A DNA stretch of 64,000 nucleotides from Corynebacterium pygosceleis. GTDB lineage: Bacteria > Actinomycetota > Actinomycetes > Mycobacteriales > Mycobacteriaceae. A program made the translations under genes and the position numbers. The stretch spans positions 248,001-312,000 of the forward strand of contig NZ_JAENIQ020000004.1 of assembly GCF_016595275.2 (NCBI RefSeq). The letters run 5' to 3'. The notes beneath the pieces were generated by a model that made no database searches, was not told the DNA's origin, and saw only the letters and a program-made list of their open reading frames with translations. Below are positions 26,156-35,811 of the stretch, piece by piece; the first letter of the stretch is position 1, and every line of letters begins with the position of its first letter.

Positions 26156-27387
26156 CGGCGCGTCCCCGGGGGCTTACAGCGCCAGTACCAGCTCAGATCC
26201 CCGGCCCGATAAGTAGTTGATGATTGCCCCGGTGCGCATACGTCTGGTTCAACGGACGGACCTCCCGTGGCTGTCCTCCCGGTCGCCGTACCTTTCCGCC
26301 GGGTCATCGATCTGGCGGGTTCCTCCACGAGCACGTACAGGGCGGCGGACACCGGGACGGTCACCGCGAGGGTCAGCACCGCGATCAGGGCGGTGTGCCC
26401 GGTGAAGGGAGAAATGCCCGTGAGCGGGAACATCAGCTCGAGCACCGGCAGGTGCACCAGGAAGATCGAGTAGGACCACCGGCCGAGGGCCTGGAACAGC
26501 GGCGTGGTCAGCAGTCCCTCCCGGGGTGCCAGTGCGTACGGCAGCACCACCGCCGCGGTGAACACGGTGCCCGCCAGCACGCGGAGCACGAACTCACCCG
26601 GCCGCGGGTGGACGAGCCCGACGGGTCCGTACCAGGGTTGTGCGGCGATCCACAGCGTGACGGCGGCGAGCGCCCACCACACCGGGCGCCGACCCAGCGC
26701 CCGGAGCGCCTTTCCGGGAACCCGTCCCTCCACCTCCGCGGCGATCATGCCGACGACGAACCAGCAGGTGAACGCCGGCGGGAGGATCTGGAGGTTGGCC
26801 ACGCCCGGCGCGGGGGATGCGGCGACGAACGGCAGCCAGGCCCAGCCGAGGCTCAGCACCGCGACGAAAACCATCCCCGGAATCCGCGCCCGCGCGGGCA
26901 ACAGGCCCGCGACCACCGCCAACAGTGGCAGCGTGGCATAGAACGCGACCTCGACGCACAGGGACCACAGGTGTGTCAGCCCCGGAGCGAGACCACCCGG
27001 GACGTAGATCTGGGTCATCGTGAGATTGGCGAGCTGTTGGGCCCCGGAGGCACGGTAGGCGTTCGGCAGGAGAAGGAGCACCCCGGCGACCACCACCAGG
27101 TAGGCGGGAAAGATACGCCTCACACGACTGGCCAGGTAGCGGGGCCACGAGACGTCCCGGCCGGCGCGGGGGCCGTGGCGGCGCCACAGCAGGAACGCCG
27201 ACAGCGTGAAGAAGACGGGGACGAAGAAGTCGAACCTCCCCAGGATCCCGCCGATGAAGCTCGTGGGCGTCAGCCCGGTCTGGAAGGCCACGTGGGTGAG
27301 CAGGACCCCGATGGAAGCCACGGCGCGCAACCCCTCGAGGGAGGCGTTGAACCGTGTAGTTTCCGGGTACGATCCTTCTGTGCCCAT
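26152..27387 (-). CDS. tmaT: Acyltransferase family 3 protein, TmaT-like trehalose mycolate acetyltransferase
   Basis: 411 residues from the minus-strand ATG at 27387; a longer frame overlaps lmcA and is rejected. About ten helices with the acyltransferase-3 start RFNASLEGLRAVASIGVLLTHVAF containing the conserved Arg and His, and FFVPVFFTLSAFLLWRRH. It is divergent from lmcA, as TmaT is in C. glutamicum (locus NCgl2759-2764) and as Rv0228 lies beside Rv0227c in M. tuberculosis. TmaT acetylates the mycolyl chain of trehalose monomycolate, a step needed for MmpL-mediated export. Function is assigned by family and conserved neighbourhood. Confidence 0.85.
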   Translation of the reverse strand: MGTEGSYPETTRFNASLEGLRAVASIGVLLTHVAFQTGLTPTSFIGGILGRFDFFVPVFFTLSAFLLWRRHGPRAGRDVSWPRYLASRVRRIFPAYLVVVAGVLLLLPNAYRASGAQQLANLTMTQIYVPGGLAPGLTHLWSLCVEVAFYATLPLLAVVAGLLPARARIPGMVFVAVLSLGWAWLPFVAASPAPGVANLQILPPAFTCWFVVGMIAAEVEGRVPGKALRALGRRPVWWALAAVTLWIAAQPWYGPVGLVHPRPGEFVLRVLAGTVFTAAVVLPYALAPREGLLTTPLFQALGRWSYSIFLVHLPVLELMFPLTGISPFTGHTALIAVLTLAVTVPVSAALYVLVEEPARSMTRRKGTATGRTATGGPSVEPDVCAPGQSSTTYRAGDLSWYWRCKPPGTRR

Positions 27388-27460
27388 GGCGCGGCCGCCT
27401 TTCCGCCCGCGACACCCGGGCACGTGTTCTTGCACAGATCCTAGTTGGAAGGGGGTCGCA

Positions 27461-28651
27461 ATGACCTCGCGGGTCTCCGGTTTCATTGCCCTCACTCTCG
27501 GCGTGGCATTCGTCGCTGTCGCTGTCGCCCTGCCGTCTTTCCTGGTTCCCCGTCTGAAGGTCATCCCGCTGGATGCGGGCGGTAAGACGGTCACCCGGGA
27601 GGTCGAGGCGACCCTGTTGGATTCACGTGCCTTCGGGGCCCGTGAGGTCCTGCCGGAGCATGCGGGGGATCCCGTGTGCGGGGGCGACGAGCCTCCGGTG
27701 TCCTGCTTCATCGGTCACCACACCCCCGTCTACGGAAACCGGAGCATCAGTGTCGTCGAACCGGCCGACCGCGATGTCGTGACGTTGCGGGCCGGGAACG
27801 TCCTCATGCGGACGGATCGCCCGGAGCCGGACAACGTGATCTCCGCGACGGTGGACACGATCACCCTGAATCGGCGGACCGCGTTCCCGGTGACGGATCC
27901 GGTGTCGAGTTTCCATGCGACGTCGCCCCGTCTGGGTCTGGACGACATGCGCAACGGCTTCACCCGGGAGGGGGTGCAGTACCAGTTCCCCTTCGATTCG
28001 GAGGCCCGCTCCTACCCGTACTTCGACACCACCGCCCAGGCGACGCAACCCGTCGATTTCGTCGATGAGGAGGTCCGCCCGGGGCATGAGGATGTCGAGG
28101 TGATGCGCTACAACCAGCAGATCGAGCCGGTGAACATGTTCACCGCGATCAGTGGGGTGTTCAACCTGGACGGTGAGATCAGTGAGCACGAGAAGGCGTC
28201 GTTGAACGCACTGCGGATGACCACCCCCGCCCGGAACTGGTACACCCCTGCGGAGCTCGAGGAACGGGGGCTCGATCCGGAGGAGCGGGTGACGATGACC
28301 CGCTACTACTCCAACGACCGCACACTGTGGGTGGAGCCCGCGACGGGCGTGATCGTGCACGGCCGGGAGTACCTGAACTACTTCTTCGCCCGTGACGACG
28401 CTGAGGCGCGGGCTGTGGCGCAGGCGCGTTTCGATGATCCGGATGCGGCGGTCAATCCGAACCGTACGGCACTCGCGATGACCGCCGAGTGGAGCGACGA
28501 CACACAGGAGCGCCAGTGGGAGAAGGCCCTCGACGGGCGGTCGAAGCTGAAGCTCCTGGGTACGGCTGGTTGGGTTCTCGGCGCCGCGGGCGCACTCCTG
28601 ATGCTGCTGGGCGTCTGGCTGCTGCGTCGTCGTCCGACCTCCCGGCCGTAG
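27461..28651 (+). CDS. lmcA: LmcA, DUF3068 lipoglycan maturation protein
   Basis: 396 residues from ATG 27461 (site GGAAGGGGG). One N-terminal helix (about 8-30) and one C-terminal helix (about 370-392) enclose a large external DUF3068 domain with GNRSISVVEPADRDVVTLRAGNVLMRTDR, TEYPF-like QYQFPFDSEARSYPYFDTTAQ and VHGREYLNYFF. The M. smegmatis and C. glutamicum homologues (MSMEG_0317, NCgl2760) are needed for lipomannan elongation and lipoarabinomannan synthesis. Ten bases separate its stop from the following membrane-protein gene. Confidence 0.88.
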   Translation: MTSRVSGFIALTLGVAFVAVAVALPSFLVPRLKVIPLDAGGKTVTREVEATLLDSRAFGAREVLPEHAGDPVCGGDEPPVSCFIGHHTPVYGNRSISVVEPADRDVVTLRAGNVLMRTDRPEPDNVISATVDTITLNRRTAFPVTDPVSSFHATSPRLGLDDMRNGFTREGVQYQFPFDSEARSYPYFDTTAQATQPVDFVDEEVRPGHEDVEVMRYNQQIEPVNMFTAISGVFNLDGEISEHEKASLNALRMTTPARNWYTPAELEERGLDPEERVTMTRYYSNDRTLWVEPATGVIVHGREYLNYFFARDDAEARAVAQARFDDPDAAVNPNRTALAMTAEWSDDTQERQWEKALDGRSKLKLLGTAGWVLGAAGALLMLLGVWLLRRRPTSRP

Positions 28652-28661
28652 ACTCTGAGGG

Positions 28662-30161
28662 GTGACTCGCCGCATCGTCCTGACCGCGTGGTCGGTGTTC
28701 TGCGTCGGTGTCCTGCTGTGGCCGTTGGCCGCTGCGGGGGCGTTGATCCAGCGGGACATGGTGGTCCTGCCGCACCCGGCACTGAGTCTGTCGGCACTGG
28801 GCTTCGGGGATCTTCCGGCCCGGGGGGCACCGCAGGACGGGGTCCTGGCGTTGGCGGGACTGTTCGTCGACGCCACGCTCGTCGCCCGTCTCCTTCTTCT
28901 CTGCGGGGCACTGGTCGGGGCCGCGGGGGCGGCCGCGTTGGCCCGTCACGTCACCGGCGGTTCACGGGTCGTTCCGCAGCTCGCGGCTGTGACCGTGACG
29001 GTGGTCAATCCGTTCGTGGTGGAGCGGCTGATACAGGGGCACTGGTCGTTGGTTGTCGCGGCGTGGCTGCTCCCGACGGTCGCGTGGGCGGGGCTGGCTG
29101 GAAACCGGACGCTGCTCCTGGTGGGGGTCTGGGCGACGTCCCTCACCCCGACGGGCGCTGTTCTGGGGATCGTGGTGGCGGCGGTGTGTTCGACGGGGCG
29201 ACGTGCCCAGCTGTGGTCCGCCGGTGCCGTCGGTACCGTGGTGTCGCTTCCGTGGCTGGTGCCCGCACTGCTGGGTGGGGCGGGCACCGGTGCGGGTGGT
29301 GCCACGGCGTTCGCTCCCCGGGCGGAGCATCTCGTCGGCACCGTCGGTGCGCTGATGGGGTTGGGCGGGATCTGGAACGGTGCGGCGGTGCCCGCCTCCC
29401 GGGAGGCGGGGTTCGCGGTGTCCGGTGTCCTGCTCGCTGCGGTGCTGGCGTCGGCGGTGGGCCGTTGCCCGCGTCCGCTGCTGGTCCTCGCGGTGTCCGG
29501 TGTCGGTGTCGCGGTGGCCTGGTGGCTCATGCCCGGGACGGCTGGCTGGCTGTTGTCCCGCGTGCCGGGGGCTGGTCTGCTGCGGGACGCGCAGAAGTAC
29601 GTGGCCCTGGCCGTGCCCGCGTACTGCGCCCTGGCTGCGCTGGTCGCGGACCGGAGGGGACTCCTGGCGGGGCTGGTCGTCGTTCTCGCGGTACTCCAGG
29701 TCCCGGATGCCCCTCACGCGGTGGGTGTTCTCCGCCCGGTACCGGTGAATCCGGCGTGGTCGGAGCTGGCGGAGGTCGCCGACGGCCGGGACGTCCTGGT
29801 CACTGACACGGGGACGATCACGATGCACCGGGGCCGGACGGTCCTCGATCCCCGTGCCAAGGCCGTCGCGCTGGTGGAACCGGGTGGTCTGCGGGTGGAC
29901 GGTGAAATCACCGACCGGCCGAACCCCCGCTGGGTCCGTTCCGTGGAGGCGTGGCGTGGCGAGGATCTCGCCGCTGTCCGTTCGTCGGGGATCGGTGTCG
30001 TCGTCGATGACGGGAGAATCCACGATCTCGGAGGCGGTGGGCCACGCCGTGGTTGGCGCTGGTGGCTGGGGCTCGGGTTGACGGTCCTGTGGCTGTCGGT
30101 TCCGCTCACCCCCGCGGTGCCGCGACGAATTCCAGGAGTTCGGCGAACTGCTCGCCGGTGA
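28662..30161 (+). CDS. Polytopic membrane protein of the LmcA locus (Rv0226c-like)
   Basis: 499 residues from GTG 28662, with about ten helices up to residue 350 and a soluble C-terminal part (DVLVTDTGTITMHRGRTVLDPRAKAVALVEPGGLRVDGE). Internal motifs such as VVNPFVVERLIQGHWSLVVAAWLLPTVAW and LLRDAQKYVALAVPAYCALAALVADR recall AftD/YfhO-like GT-C membrane enzymes, so a glycosyl-transfer or flippase role is possible. The equivalent position in M. tuberculosis is Rv0226c, also uncharacterised. The last 56 bases overlap the convergent glycosyltransferase gene. Confidence 0.78.
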   Translation: MTRRIVLTAWSVFCVGVLLWPLAAAGALIQRDMVVLPHPALSLSALGFGDLPARGAPQDGVLALAGLFVDATLVARLLLLCGALVGAAGAAALARHVTGGSRVVPQLAAVTVTVVNPFVVERLIQGHWSLVVAAWLLPTVAWAGLAGNRTLLLVGVWATSLTPTGAVLGIVVAAVCSTGRRAQLWSAGAVGTVVSLPWLVPALLGGAGTGAGGATAFAPRAEHLVGTVGALMGLGGIWNGAAVPASREAGFAVSGVLLAAVLASAVGRCPRPLLVLAVSGVGVAVAWWLMPGTAGWLLSRVPGAGLLRDAQKYVALAVPAYCALAALVADRRGLLAGLVVVLAVLQVPDAPHAVGVLRPVPVNPAWSELAEVADGRDVLVTDTGTITMHRGRTVLDPRAKAVALVEPGGLRVDGEITDRPNPRWVRSVEAWRGEDLAAVRSSGIGVVVDDGRIHDLGGGGPRRGWRWWLGLGLTVLWLSVPLTPAVPRRIPGVRRTARR

Positions 30162-31224
30162 GCGTCCAGGAGAACGCGGTGGCCCGCTTCTCTGCGGCCG
30201 TTCCGAGGCGGATGCGTCGGGTGGGGGTGTCGATGAGGTCGGCCGTCGCACGGATCAGCGCCGCTTTGTCGTCGACGAGTGTTCCGGTCACTCCGTCGAT
30301 GACGGAATCGTTGAGTCCCGCCGAGCTGCGGTACCCGACGGTGGGTACGCCGTGTTGGGCGGCCTCGATGACGGCGAGCCCCCACCCCTCCTTCCGGGAC
30401 GGCATCAGGTGCAGGACCGAGCGGGCGAGAAGGGCGTGCTTGTGTTCCTCGCTCACCTGCCCGTGCAGCACCACCCGGTCCGCGACGCCGAGAGAGACGG
30501 CGTAGTCCCTGAGCCGCTGTTCCCACCATCCCGAGCCGATGACGTCCAGGACGACGTCATGTGTCGGGGCGAGTGCCGCTACGACGTCCATGGCGTGTTC
30601 GATCTGTTTGTGCGGTACGAGACGGGACAGGGTCACGAGGTGTGTCGTCCCGGTGTCGGGGTAGCGGGCGAAGTCCACCGGTGCGGGGTCGATGCCGTTC
30701 CGGATGATCCGGATGGAGTCGGCGTCGACCCCGAGTTCCACGAGTTCACCGGCGGACGGCTCCGACACGGTGACATAGGGACTGGAGCGGTACACGCCGG
30801 GAGCGATCCGGCGTTCCAGGAACCAGCCGACGCGGCTGAGCAGTGGGCCGGCAACCGGCCACTGTTCCCGGTGACAGTGGTGGGTGAGCAGAACCGTGGG
30901 CCGGTCGCTGAACAGACGGGCGAAGAACGGGATCCCGTTCTGGGTGTCCACGATGACGTCGATCCCCCGCAGCGGCCCCATGCCGAGACGCCCGGCGAGG
31001 AGAGCCGCCCAGGCGCGCGGATAGACGGTGAATTTACCTCCCGCGCGGCTGAAGCGGAGGCCGTCACGGACCTGCCTGCGGGGGGCGGCGTCGTGCGCCG
31101 CGGTACGGTAGATGACCTCGTGACCGTGCTGGACGAGATACTCTCCGACGCGCTCCAGGTAGCGTTCACTGCCGCCGCCCTGGGGGTGGGTGGTGTCGCG
31201 CCAGCACAGAAACAGGATCTTCAT
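30106..31224 (-). CDS. GT4-family glycosyltransferase
   Basis: 372-residue GT-B enzyme. The N-terminal domain starts MKILFLCWRDTTHPQGGGSERYLERVGEYL, with the Gly-rich acceptor-side loop. The donor domain has HLVTLSRLVPHKQIEHAMDVV and the retaining GT4 EX7E motif KEGWGLAVIEAAQHGVPTVGY. It corresponds in position to Rv0225, the glycosyltransferase of the TmaT/LmcA/MtrP locus. It is expected to act on the cytoplasmic face on a mannosyl or trehalose lipid, but donor and acceptor are not proven. It is divergent from mtrP with 42 bases between starts. Confidence 0.85.
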   Translation of the reverse strand: MKILFLCWRDTTHPQGGGSERYLERVGEYLVQHGHEVIYRTAAHDAAPRRQVRDGLRFSRAGGKFTVYPRAWAALLAGRLGMGPLRGIDVIVDTQNGIPFFARLFSDRPTVLLTHHCHREQWPVAGPLLSRVGWFLERRIAPGVYRSSPYVTVSEPSAGELVELGVDADSIRIIRNGIDPAPVDFARYPDTGTTHLVTLSRLVPHKQIEHAMDVVAALAPTHDVVLDVIGSGWWEQRLRDYAVSLGVADRVVLHGQVSEEHKHALLARSVLHLMPSRKEGWGLAVIEAAQHGVPTVGYRSSAGLNDSVIDGVTGTLVDDKAALIRATADLIDTPTRRIRLGTAAEKRATAFSWTLTGEQFAELLEFVAAPRG

Positions 31225-31254
31225 GACCCCGCCAGTCTAGTCACCCGGCACCGA

Positions 31255-31266
31255 TACACTGTCACC
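31255..31266 (+). promoter_or_regulatory. -10 element for leaderless mtrP mRNA
   Basis: TACACT (31255-31260) fits the corynebacterial TANNNT -10 and ends six bases before GTG 31267. This predicts a transcript starting at the start codon. No ribosome site precedes the gene. Confidence 0.45.
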
Positions 31267-32043
31267 GTGCGATTTCCCCCTCCCTCCCGGCTCCCCCGCA
31301 CCCGCAGGCTGGCGACGTTCCGCCGTTCGACGGGGTTGCTGGGTGACTTCCGTTTCGAGCAGAGCGATCCCGCGGTGTTCTACGGGCACCTCGCGGAGGA
31401 CACCGCCCTTCTGCTCGAATCCCTCCACGGGGACTGCACCGGCACCGGCCTGAACGGGAGGACGGTACTGGATGTCGGTGGCGGTCCGGGCTATTTCTCG
31501 CGGGCGTTCGCGGCACGGGGTTGCGGGTACGTCACCGTGGAGCCGGACGCCGGTGAGATGGCGGCCGCGGGCATAGCGGTCGAGGCGTCCGTCCGTGGTT
31601 CGGGTACGGCGCTTCCCTTCCGGGACGGTGTCTTCGACGTGACGTACTCATCGAATGTCGCGGAACATGTCGCGGACCCGTGGGCGATGGGGGACGAGAT
31701 GCTGCGGGTCACCAGGCCGGGAGGACTGGTGGTCATGAGCTACACGGTCTGGCTGGGTCCTTTCGGCGGCCACGAGACGGGCCTCGTGCCGCACTACATC
31801 GGCGGAGACTACGCCCGGGACCGGTACACCCGCAGACACGGCCACCCACCGAAGAACGTGTTCGGGGAGTCGCTGTTCGACGTCTCCTGCCGTGACGGGT
31901 TGAGGTGGGCCGGGCGCTCCGGCGCCGAGGTGTGCGCCGTGTTCCCCCGCTATCACCCGTGGTGGGCGTGGTGGCTGGTCCACGTCCCCCTCGTCCGGGA
32001 GTTCACGGTCAGCAATCTGGTGGTCGTTCTCCGGAGGACATGA
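31267..32043 (+). CDS. mtrP: MtrP-like SAM-dependent methyltransferase
   Basis: 258 residues from GTG 31267; the longer open frame upstream is antisense to the glycosyltransferase. Class I methyltransferase motifs: VLDVGGGPGYFSRAFAARG, PFRDGVFDVTYSSNVAEHV, and LRVTRPGGLVVMSYTVW. It ends with a hydrophobic Trp-rich segment (HPWWAWWLVHVPLVREF) that could touch the membrane. Position next to the LmcA locus and directly before pck matches NCgl2764 (MtrP) of C. glutamicum, required for efficient trehalose mycolate transport. The methylated substrate is not known from sequence. Confidence 0.85.
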   Translation: MRFPPPSRLPRTRRLATFRRSTGLLGDFRFEQSDPAVFYGHLAEDTALLLESLHGDCTGTGLNGRTVLDVGGGPGYFSRAFAARGCGYVTVEPDAGEMAAAGIAVEASVRGSGTALPFRDGVFDVTYSSNVAEHVADPWAMGDEMLRVTRPGGLVVMSYTVWLGPFGGHETGLVPHYIGGDYARDRYTRRHGHPPKNVFGESLFDVSCRDGLRWAGRSGAEVCAVFPRYHPWWAWWLVHVPLVREFTVSNLVVVLRRT

Positions 32044-32082
32044 GGAAACCCCGGCCGCGGTTCTCACGCGGCCGGGGTTTCC
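32044..32082. terminator. Bidirectional terminator between mtrP and pckG
   Basis: A perfect 16-bp stem (32044-32059 with 32067-32082) with a seven-base loop. Its outer pairs are A/T so that either strand yields a GGTTTCC-type 3' side. It begins at the mtrP stop and ends 15 bases before the pckG stop. Confidence 0.8.
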
Positions 32083-32097
32083 CGTCGGTACACGATG

Positions 32098-33933
32098 CTA
32101 GGCGTTCCCCGCCTTGGCGATGCGTTCCTTGAGGGCCTCGAACTGTTCGAAGACCTCCTTCGGCACGGCCGGGCCGAGCTTCTCGAGCCAGGCGGAGTTG
32201 TCGTCCATGTCGCGGGCCCACTGCTCCGGCGGAGCGGTCAGTGCCTCATCGACATCGGCGCGCGGGGTGTCGAGGCCGGTGAGATCGAGGTCCTCGGCGC
32301 GGGCGGTGTGGCCGGCGACGGTCTCGTCCGCTTCGACCCGACCCTCGATCCGGTCGACGATCCACTTGAGCACGCGGCTGTTCTCACCGAATCCGGGCCA
32401 CAGGAAGCGACCGTCGTCGCCGCGGCGGAACCAGTTGACCAGGAACACCGGCGGCATCCTGTCTCCGCCCTTCTCACCCATGTCGACCCAGTGCTGCAGG
32501 TACTCGCCGGCGTTGTAGCCGATGAACGGGAGCATGGCCATGGGGTCGTGGCGCAGGGCACCGACCTTCGCCTCGGAGGAGGCGGCGGTCTGACCGGAGG
32601 ACAGCAGGGCGCCGATCATGGTGGCGTGGTTCCAGTCGAAGGCCTGGGTGACCAACGGGACGGTGTCGGGGCGGCGACCACCGAACAGGATCGCGGACAC
32701 CGGGACGCCACGCCAGTCGTCGAACTCCTCGGCCGCGACCGGGCACTGGGAGATCGGGACGCAGTAGCGGGAGTTCGGGTGGCTGGACGGCTCTTCGGAG
32801 TCCGGGGTCCAGTCGTTGCCCTTCCAGTCGATGGCGTGATCGGGCTTGTTCTCCAACCCCTCCCACCAGACGTCACCGTCATCGGTGAGGGCGACGTTGG
32901 TGAACAGCGAGTTGCCGGGCTCCATCGTCTTCATGGCGTTCGGGTTCGAGTCGTAGTTCGTGCCGGGTGCGACACCGAAGAAACCGTTCTCCGGGTTGAC
33001 GGCGTAGAGACGTCCGTCCTCGCCGAACTTCAGCCAGGCGATGTCGTCGCCGACGACCTCCGCGGTCCAGCCGTCGATGGTGGGGTCCAGCATCGCGAGG
33101 TTGGTCTTGCCGCAGGCGGAGGGGAACGCCGCGCAGATGTAGTAGGACTTGCCCTCCGGCGAGGTGAGCTTCAGGATGAGCATGTGCTCGGCCATCCAGC
33201 CCTCGTCGCGGGCCATGACCGACGCGATACGCAGGGCGTAGCACTTCTTGGCCAGGATGGCGTTTCCGCCGTAGCCGGAACCGTAGGACCAGATCTCCCG
33301 GGTGTCCGGGAACTGGGTGATGTACTTGTTGTCGTTGCAGGGCCAGGCGACGTCCTCCTCGCCGGGCTCCAGCGGCGCGCCGACGGAGTGCAGGGCGTGC
33401 ACGAACTCGCCGTTCTCGCCGATCTTGTCGAGCGCCTCGGTGCCCATGCGCGTCATGATGCGCATGGACATGACGACGTAGGCGGAGTCCGTCAGCTGCA
33501 CACCCAGCTTCGGGTCCGGATCACTGATCGGCCCCATGCAGAAGGGGACGACGTACATCGTGCGGCCCTTCATGGACCCCCGGAAGCACTCGGTCATCTC
33601 GGCCTTCATCTCGGCCGGGTCCATCCAGTTGTTGGTGGGGCCGGCACCGGACTCATCCTCCGAGCAGATGAACGTACGGGACTCGACGCGGGCGACGTCG
33701 GCGGGGTTCGAACGCGCCAGGTAGCTGTTCGGACGCTTCTCCTCATTCAGCTTGATGAGGGTGCCGGCCTCGACGAGCTCAGCTCCGAGCCGATCCCATT
33801 CTTCCTGGGAACCGTCAGCGAAAACGACCCGCTCCGGCTGGAACAGCTCCACCGCCTCGGAGATCCAGCGGATCAGTTCCCTGTTCTTGGTGGGCAGTGC
33901 ACCCTCGAGGCGCGGGATTGTTGACTCGGTCAT
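32098..33933 (-). CDS. pck: Phosphoenolpyruvate carboxykinase (GTP)
   Basis: Converts oxaloacetate and GTP to phosphoenolpyruvate, the entry step of gluconeogenesis. 611 residues from ATG 33933, selected because AGGAG lies six bases before it; an upstream ATG at 33948 has no such site. The GTP-type motifs are present: P-loop [12 protein letters not shown] with the reactive Cys, kinase-2 [15 protein letters not shown], and metal/OAA region [25 protein letters not shown]. It is monocistronic, flanked by the strong hairpin at 32044-32082 and by a 315-bp control region. Confidence 0.95.
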   Translation of the reverse strand: MTESTIPRLEGALPTKNRELIRWISEAVELFQPERVVFADGSQEEWDRLGAELVEAGTLIKLNEEKRPNSYLARSNPADVARVESRTFICSEDESGAGPTNNWMDPAEMKAEMTECFRGSMKGRTMYVVPFCMGPISDPDPKLGVQLTDSAYVVMSMRIMTRMGTEALDKIGENGEFVHALHSVGAPLEPGEEDVAWPCNDNKYITQFPDTREIWSYGSGYGGNAILAKKCYALRIASVMARDEGWMAEHMLILKLTSPEGKSYYICAAFPSACGKTNLAMLDPTIDGWTAEVVGDDIAWLKFGEDGRLYAVNPENGFFGVAPGTNYDSNPNAMKTMEPGNSLFTNVALTDDGDVWWEGLENKPDHAIDWKGNDWTPDSEEPSSHPNSRYCVPISQCPVAAEEFDDWRGVPVSAILFGGRRPDTVPLVTQAFDWNHATMIGALLSSGQTAASSEAKVGALRHDPMAMLPFIGYNAGEYLQHWVDMGEKGGDRMPPVFLVNWFRRGDDGRFLWPGFGENSRVLKWIVDRIEGRVEADETVAGHTARAEDLDLTGLDTPRADVDEALTAPPEQWARDMDDNSAWLEKLGPAVPKEVFEQFEALKERIAKAGNA

Positions 33934-34248
33934 CTTTACTCCTGACATCTTCTGTCGTTCGGCAGAGTTCTCAATAACCAGCGTAGCCCGGTGAATGACA
34001 CCCCCGCAGCCACTCAGGTTGAGACACTGACCACATTTGTCATGACCAGTTGGATACCCCCGAATTTGGCCAAGTCACACGGCAGCGCACGCCCGTTTTG
34101 AACACCATCGACCACCCCGGTACGGGGGTGCCCCGGTTTCCCTCCGGACCCTGCGGGCTCCGACCGGGTCACCGCACGTGTCCGGACCCGGGCACCGGAC
34201 GGGCCCGTGTATTGAAGTTTGTCCGGCACAGCAGGCAAACTGTGTGGG
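33934..34248. promoter_or_regulatory. Divergent control region of pckG and trmB, 315 bp
   Basis: Contains three C5/G5 tracts (ACCCCC at 34000-34005 and 34056-34061, its complement at 34124-34129). Short C-tracts of this kind are reported as RamA-type sites in corynebacterial carbon-metabolism genes, but the motif is weak. For trmB, TTGAAG (34212-34217) and CAAACT (34236-34241) are 18 bases apart and end seven bases before ATG 34249, suggesting a leaderless start. No gene is visible here. Confidence 0.35.
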
Positions 34249-35016
34249 ATGTCTAGCACCGATAATTCCCCTAATCCGGACGATCTGGGAGAGCTTCCCT
34301 CCGGTCGTCGCCCCCAGTCCGTCTTCGACGACGGACTCGACTACCCGCGCCTGGGTAACGTCACGTTCCGGCGCGGCACCCTGACGGACAACCAGCAGCG
34401 TCTGTGGAACGAGCACTGGCCGCGTCTCGGCAGGGTTCTCGCCGACGGGACGATCGACACCGACGACTGGTTCGGCCGCAGCGCACCGACGATCCTCGAG
34501 ATCGGTTCGGGCACGGGAACGTCCACTGCGGCGATGGCGGTCGAGGAACCCGACACCAATGTCATCGCCGTGGAACTCTACAAGCCGGGCCTGGCGAAAC
34601 TGCTGGGTGCGGCCGTGCGCGGCGGGATCGACAACATCCGCATGATCCGGGGCGACGGTATCGAGGTCCTGAACCGGATGATCGCACCGGATTCCCTGTC
34701 CGGTGTGCGCATCTTCTTCCCGGACCCGTGGCCGAAGGCACGGCACCACAAGCGCCGGATCATCCAGTCGGGTCCGTTGCACCTGATCGCGAGCCGGTTG
34801 AAGCCCGGCGGGGTCCTGCACGTCGCCACGGATCACGCGGACTACGCGGAATGGATCTCGGAGCTCGTCGACGTCGAACCACAGCTGGAGTACCGGGGAT
34901 GGCCGTGGCCGGAGTGCCCGCAGCTGGTGGACCGTCAGGTCATCACCAAGTTCGAGGGCAAGGGACTGGACCGTGACCATGACATCACCGAATTCCTCTG
35001 GCAGCGTCCACTGTGA
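34249..35016 (+). CDS. trmB: tRNA (guanine-N7-)-methyltransferase TrmB
   Basis: Methylates G46 of tRNA with SAM. 255 residues from ATG 34249; an earlier GTG at 34219 would place the start between the promoter elements. Motifs: SAM loop [16 protein letters not shown], acidic [10 protein letters not shown], catalytic/tRNA-binding [19 protein letters not shown], and DHADYAEWI. Its place beside the NYN gene and the MmpL exporter equals the Rv0208c-Rv0207c-Rv0206c order of M. tuberculosis. Confidence 0.93.
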   Translation: MSSTDNSPNPDDLGELPSGRRPQSVFDDGLDYPRLGNVTFRRGTLTDNQQRLWNEHWPRLGRVLADGTIDTDDWFGRSAPTILEIGSGTGTSTAAMAVEEPDTNVIAVELYKPGLAKLLGAAVRGGIDNIRMIRGDGIEVLNRMIAPDSLSGVRIFFPDPWPKARHHKRRIIQSGPLHLIASRLKPGGVLHVATDHADYAEWISELVDVEPQLEYRGWPWPECPQLVDRQVITKFEGKGLDRDHDITEFLWQRPL

Positions 35017-35070
35017 CGTCCACCTCTCCCCGACTTCTGTCCGGCACGACACCCAGCGAAAGATCCACCC

Positions 35071-35757
35071 ATGAATAACACCCATCACGATCACACGCAC
35101 AACTACAGTGCCCACACGGACGCGACGGCGGAACCCGGCCCCGCGACACTCCTGCTGGTCTGGGACGCCCCGAACCTGGACATGGGGCTCGGAGCGATCC
35201 TCGGTGGTCGGCCCACGGCCGTCTACCGCCCGCGTTTCGACGCCATCGGCCGCTGGCTCCTCGGGCGGGCCGACGTCCGCTCCGAGGAGCTCGGGTTCCA
35301 CCTCGAGCCCGAGGCGACGGTGTTCACCAACGTCGCCCCCGGTGGTTCCGATGTCGTCCGCCCCTGGGTCGAGGCCCTCCGGAACGTCGGTTTCGCCGTC
35401 TTCGCGAAGCCGAAGACCGACGATGATTCCGATGTCGACCCGGACATGCTCGACCACATCCGTCGCCGTCACCGTGAGGGCATCCTCCACGGGGTCGTCG
35501 TCGCCAGCGCCGACGGACAGAACTTCCGCGAGACCCTCGAGGAACTGGCCGACGAGATGCCCGTCACCGTCATCGGTTTCCACGAGCACGCGTCGTGGGC
35601 GGTGAGCTCGGAGACCATCGAGTTCATCGATCTCGAGGAGATCCCCGGTGTGTTCCGCGAACCGCTGCCGCGCATCTCCCTCGACTCCCTCCCGGAGGGT
35701 GGCGCATGGCTCCAGCCGTTCCGCCCGCTGTCGGCGCTCCTGTCCAGCCGTCCCTGA
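35071..35757 (+). CDS. NYN-domain (PIN-like) putative ribonuclease
   Basis: 228 residues. A His-rich N-terminus (MNNTHHDHTHNYSAHTD) precedes a NYN domain: LLLVWDAPNLDMGLGAIL carries the first conserved Asp, then FAKPKTDDDSDVDPDML, VVVASADGQNFRETLEELA and VTVIGFHEHA. The arrangement of acidic residues fits metal-dependent nuclease folds, though activity is not shown for this subgroup. The homologous gene (Rv0207c) accompanies mmpL3 across mycolate-producing bacteria, which suggests a link to envelope assembly or its regulation. It stands 54 bases before the exporter gene. Confidence 0.85.
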   Translation: MNNTHHDHTHNYSAHTDATAEPGPATLLLVWDAPNLDMGLGAILGGRPTAVYRPRFDAIGRWLLGRADVRSEELGFHLEPEATVFTNVAPGGSDVVRPWVEALRNVGFAVFAKPKTDDDSDVDPDMLDHIRRRHREGILHGVVVASADGQNFRETLEELADEMPVTVIGFHEHASWAVSSETIEFIDLEEIPGVFREPLPRISLDSLPEGGAWLQPFRPLSALLSSRP

Positions 35758-35811
35758 TCCGACCGTTCCATCCCGCAAGACCGACGCCGACGACAAGGAG
35801 CCGACACCACC

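Noticed and set aside
26152..27711. Longer TmaT reading from 27711
   Set aside because: The extra 108 codons are antisense to lmcA and lack homology; the ATG at 27387 fits the family start.
34075..35796. 573-codon minus-strand frame opposite trmB and the NYN gene
   Set aside because: Both plus-strand genes are well supported by family motifs.
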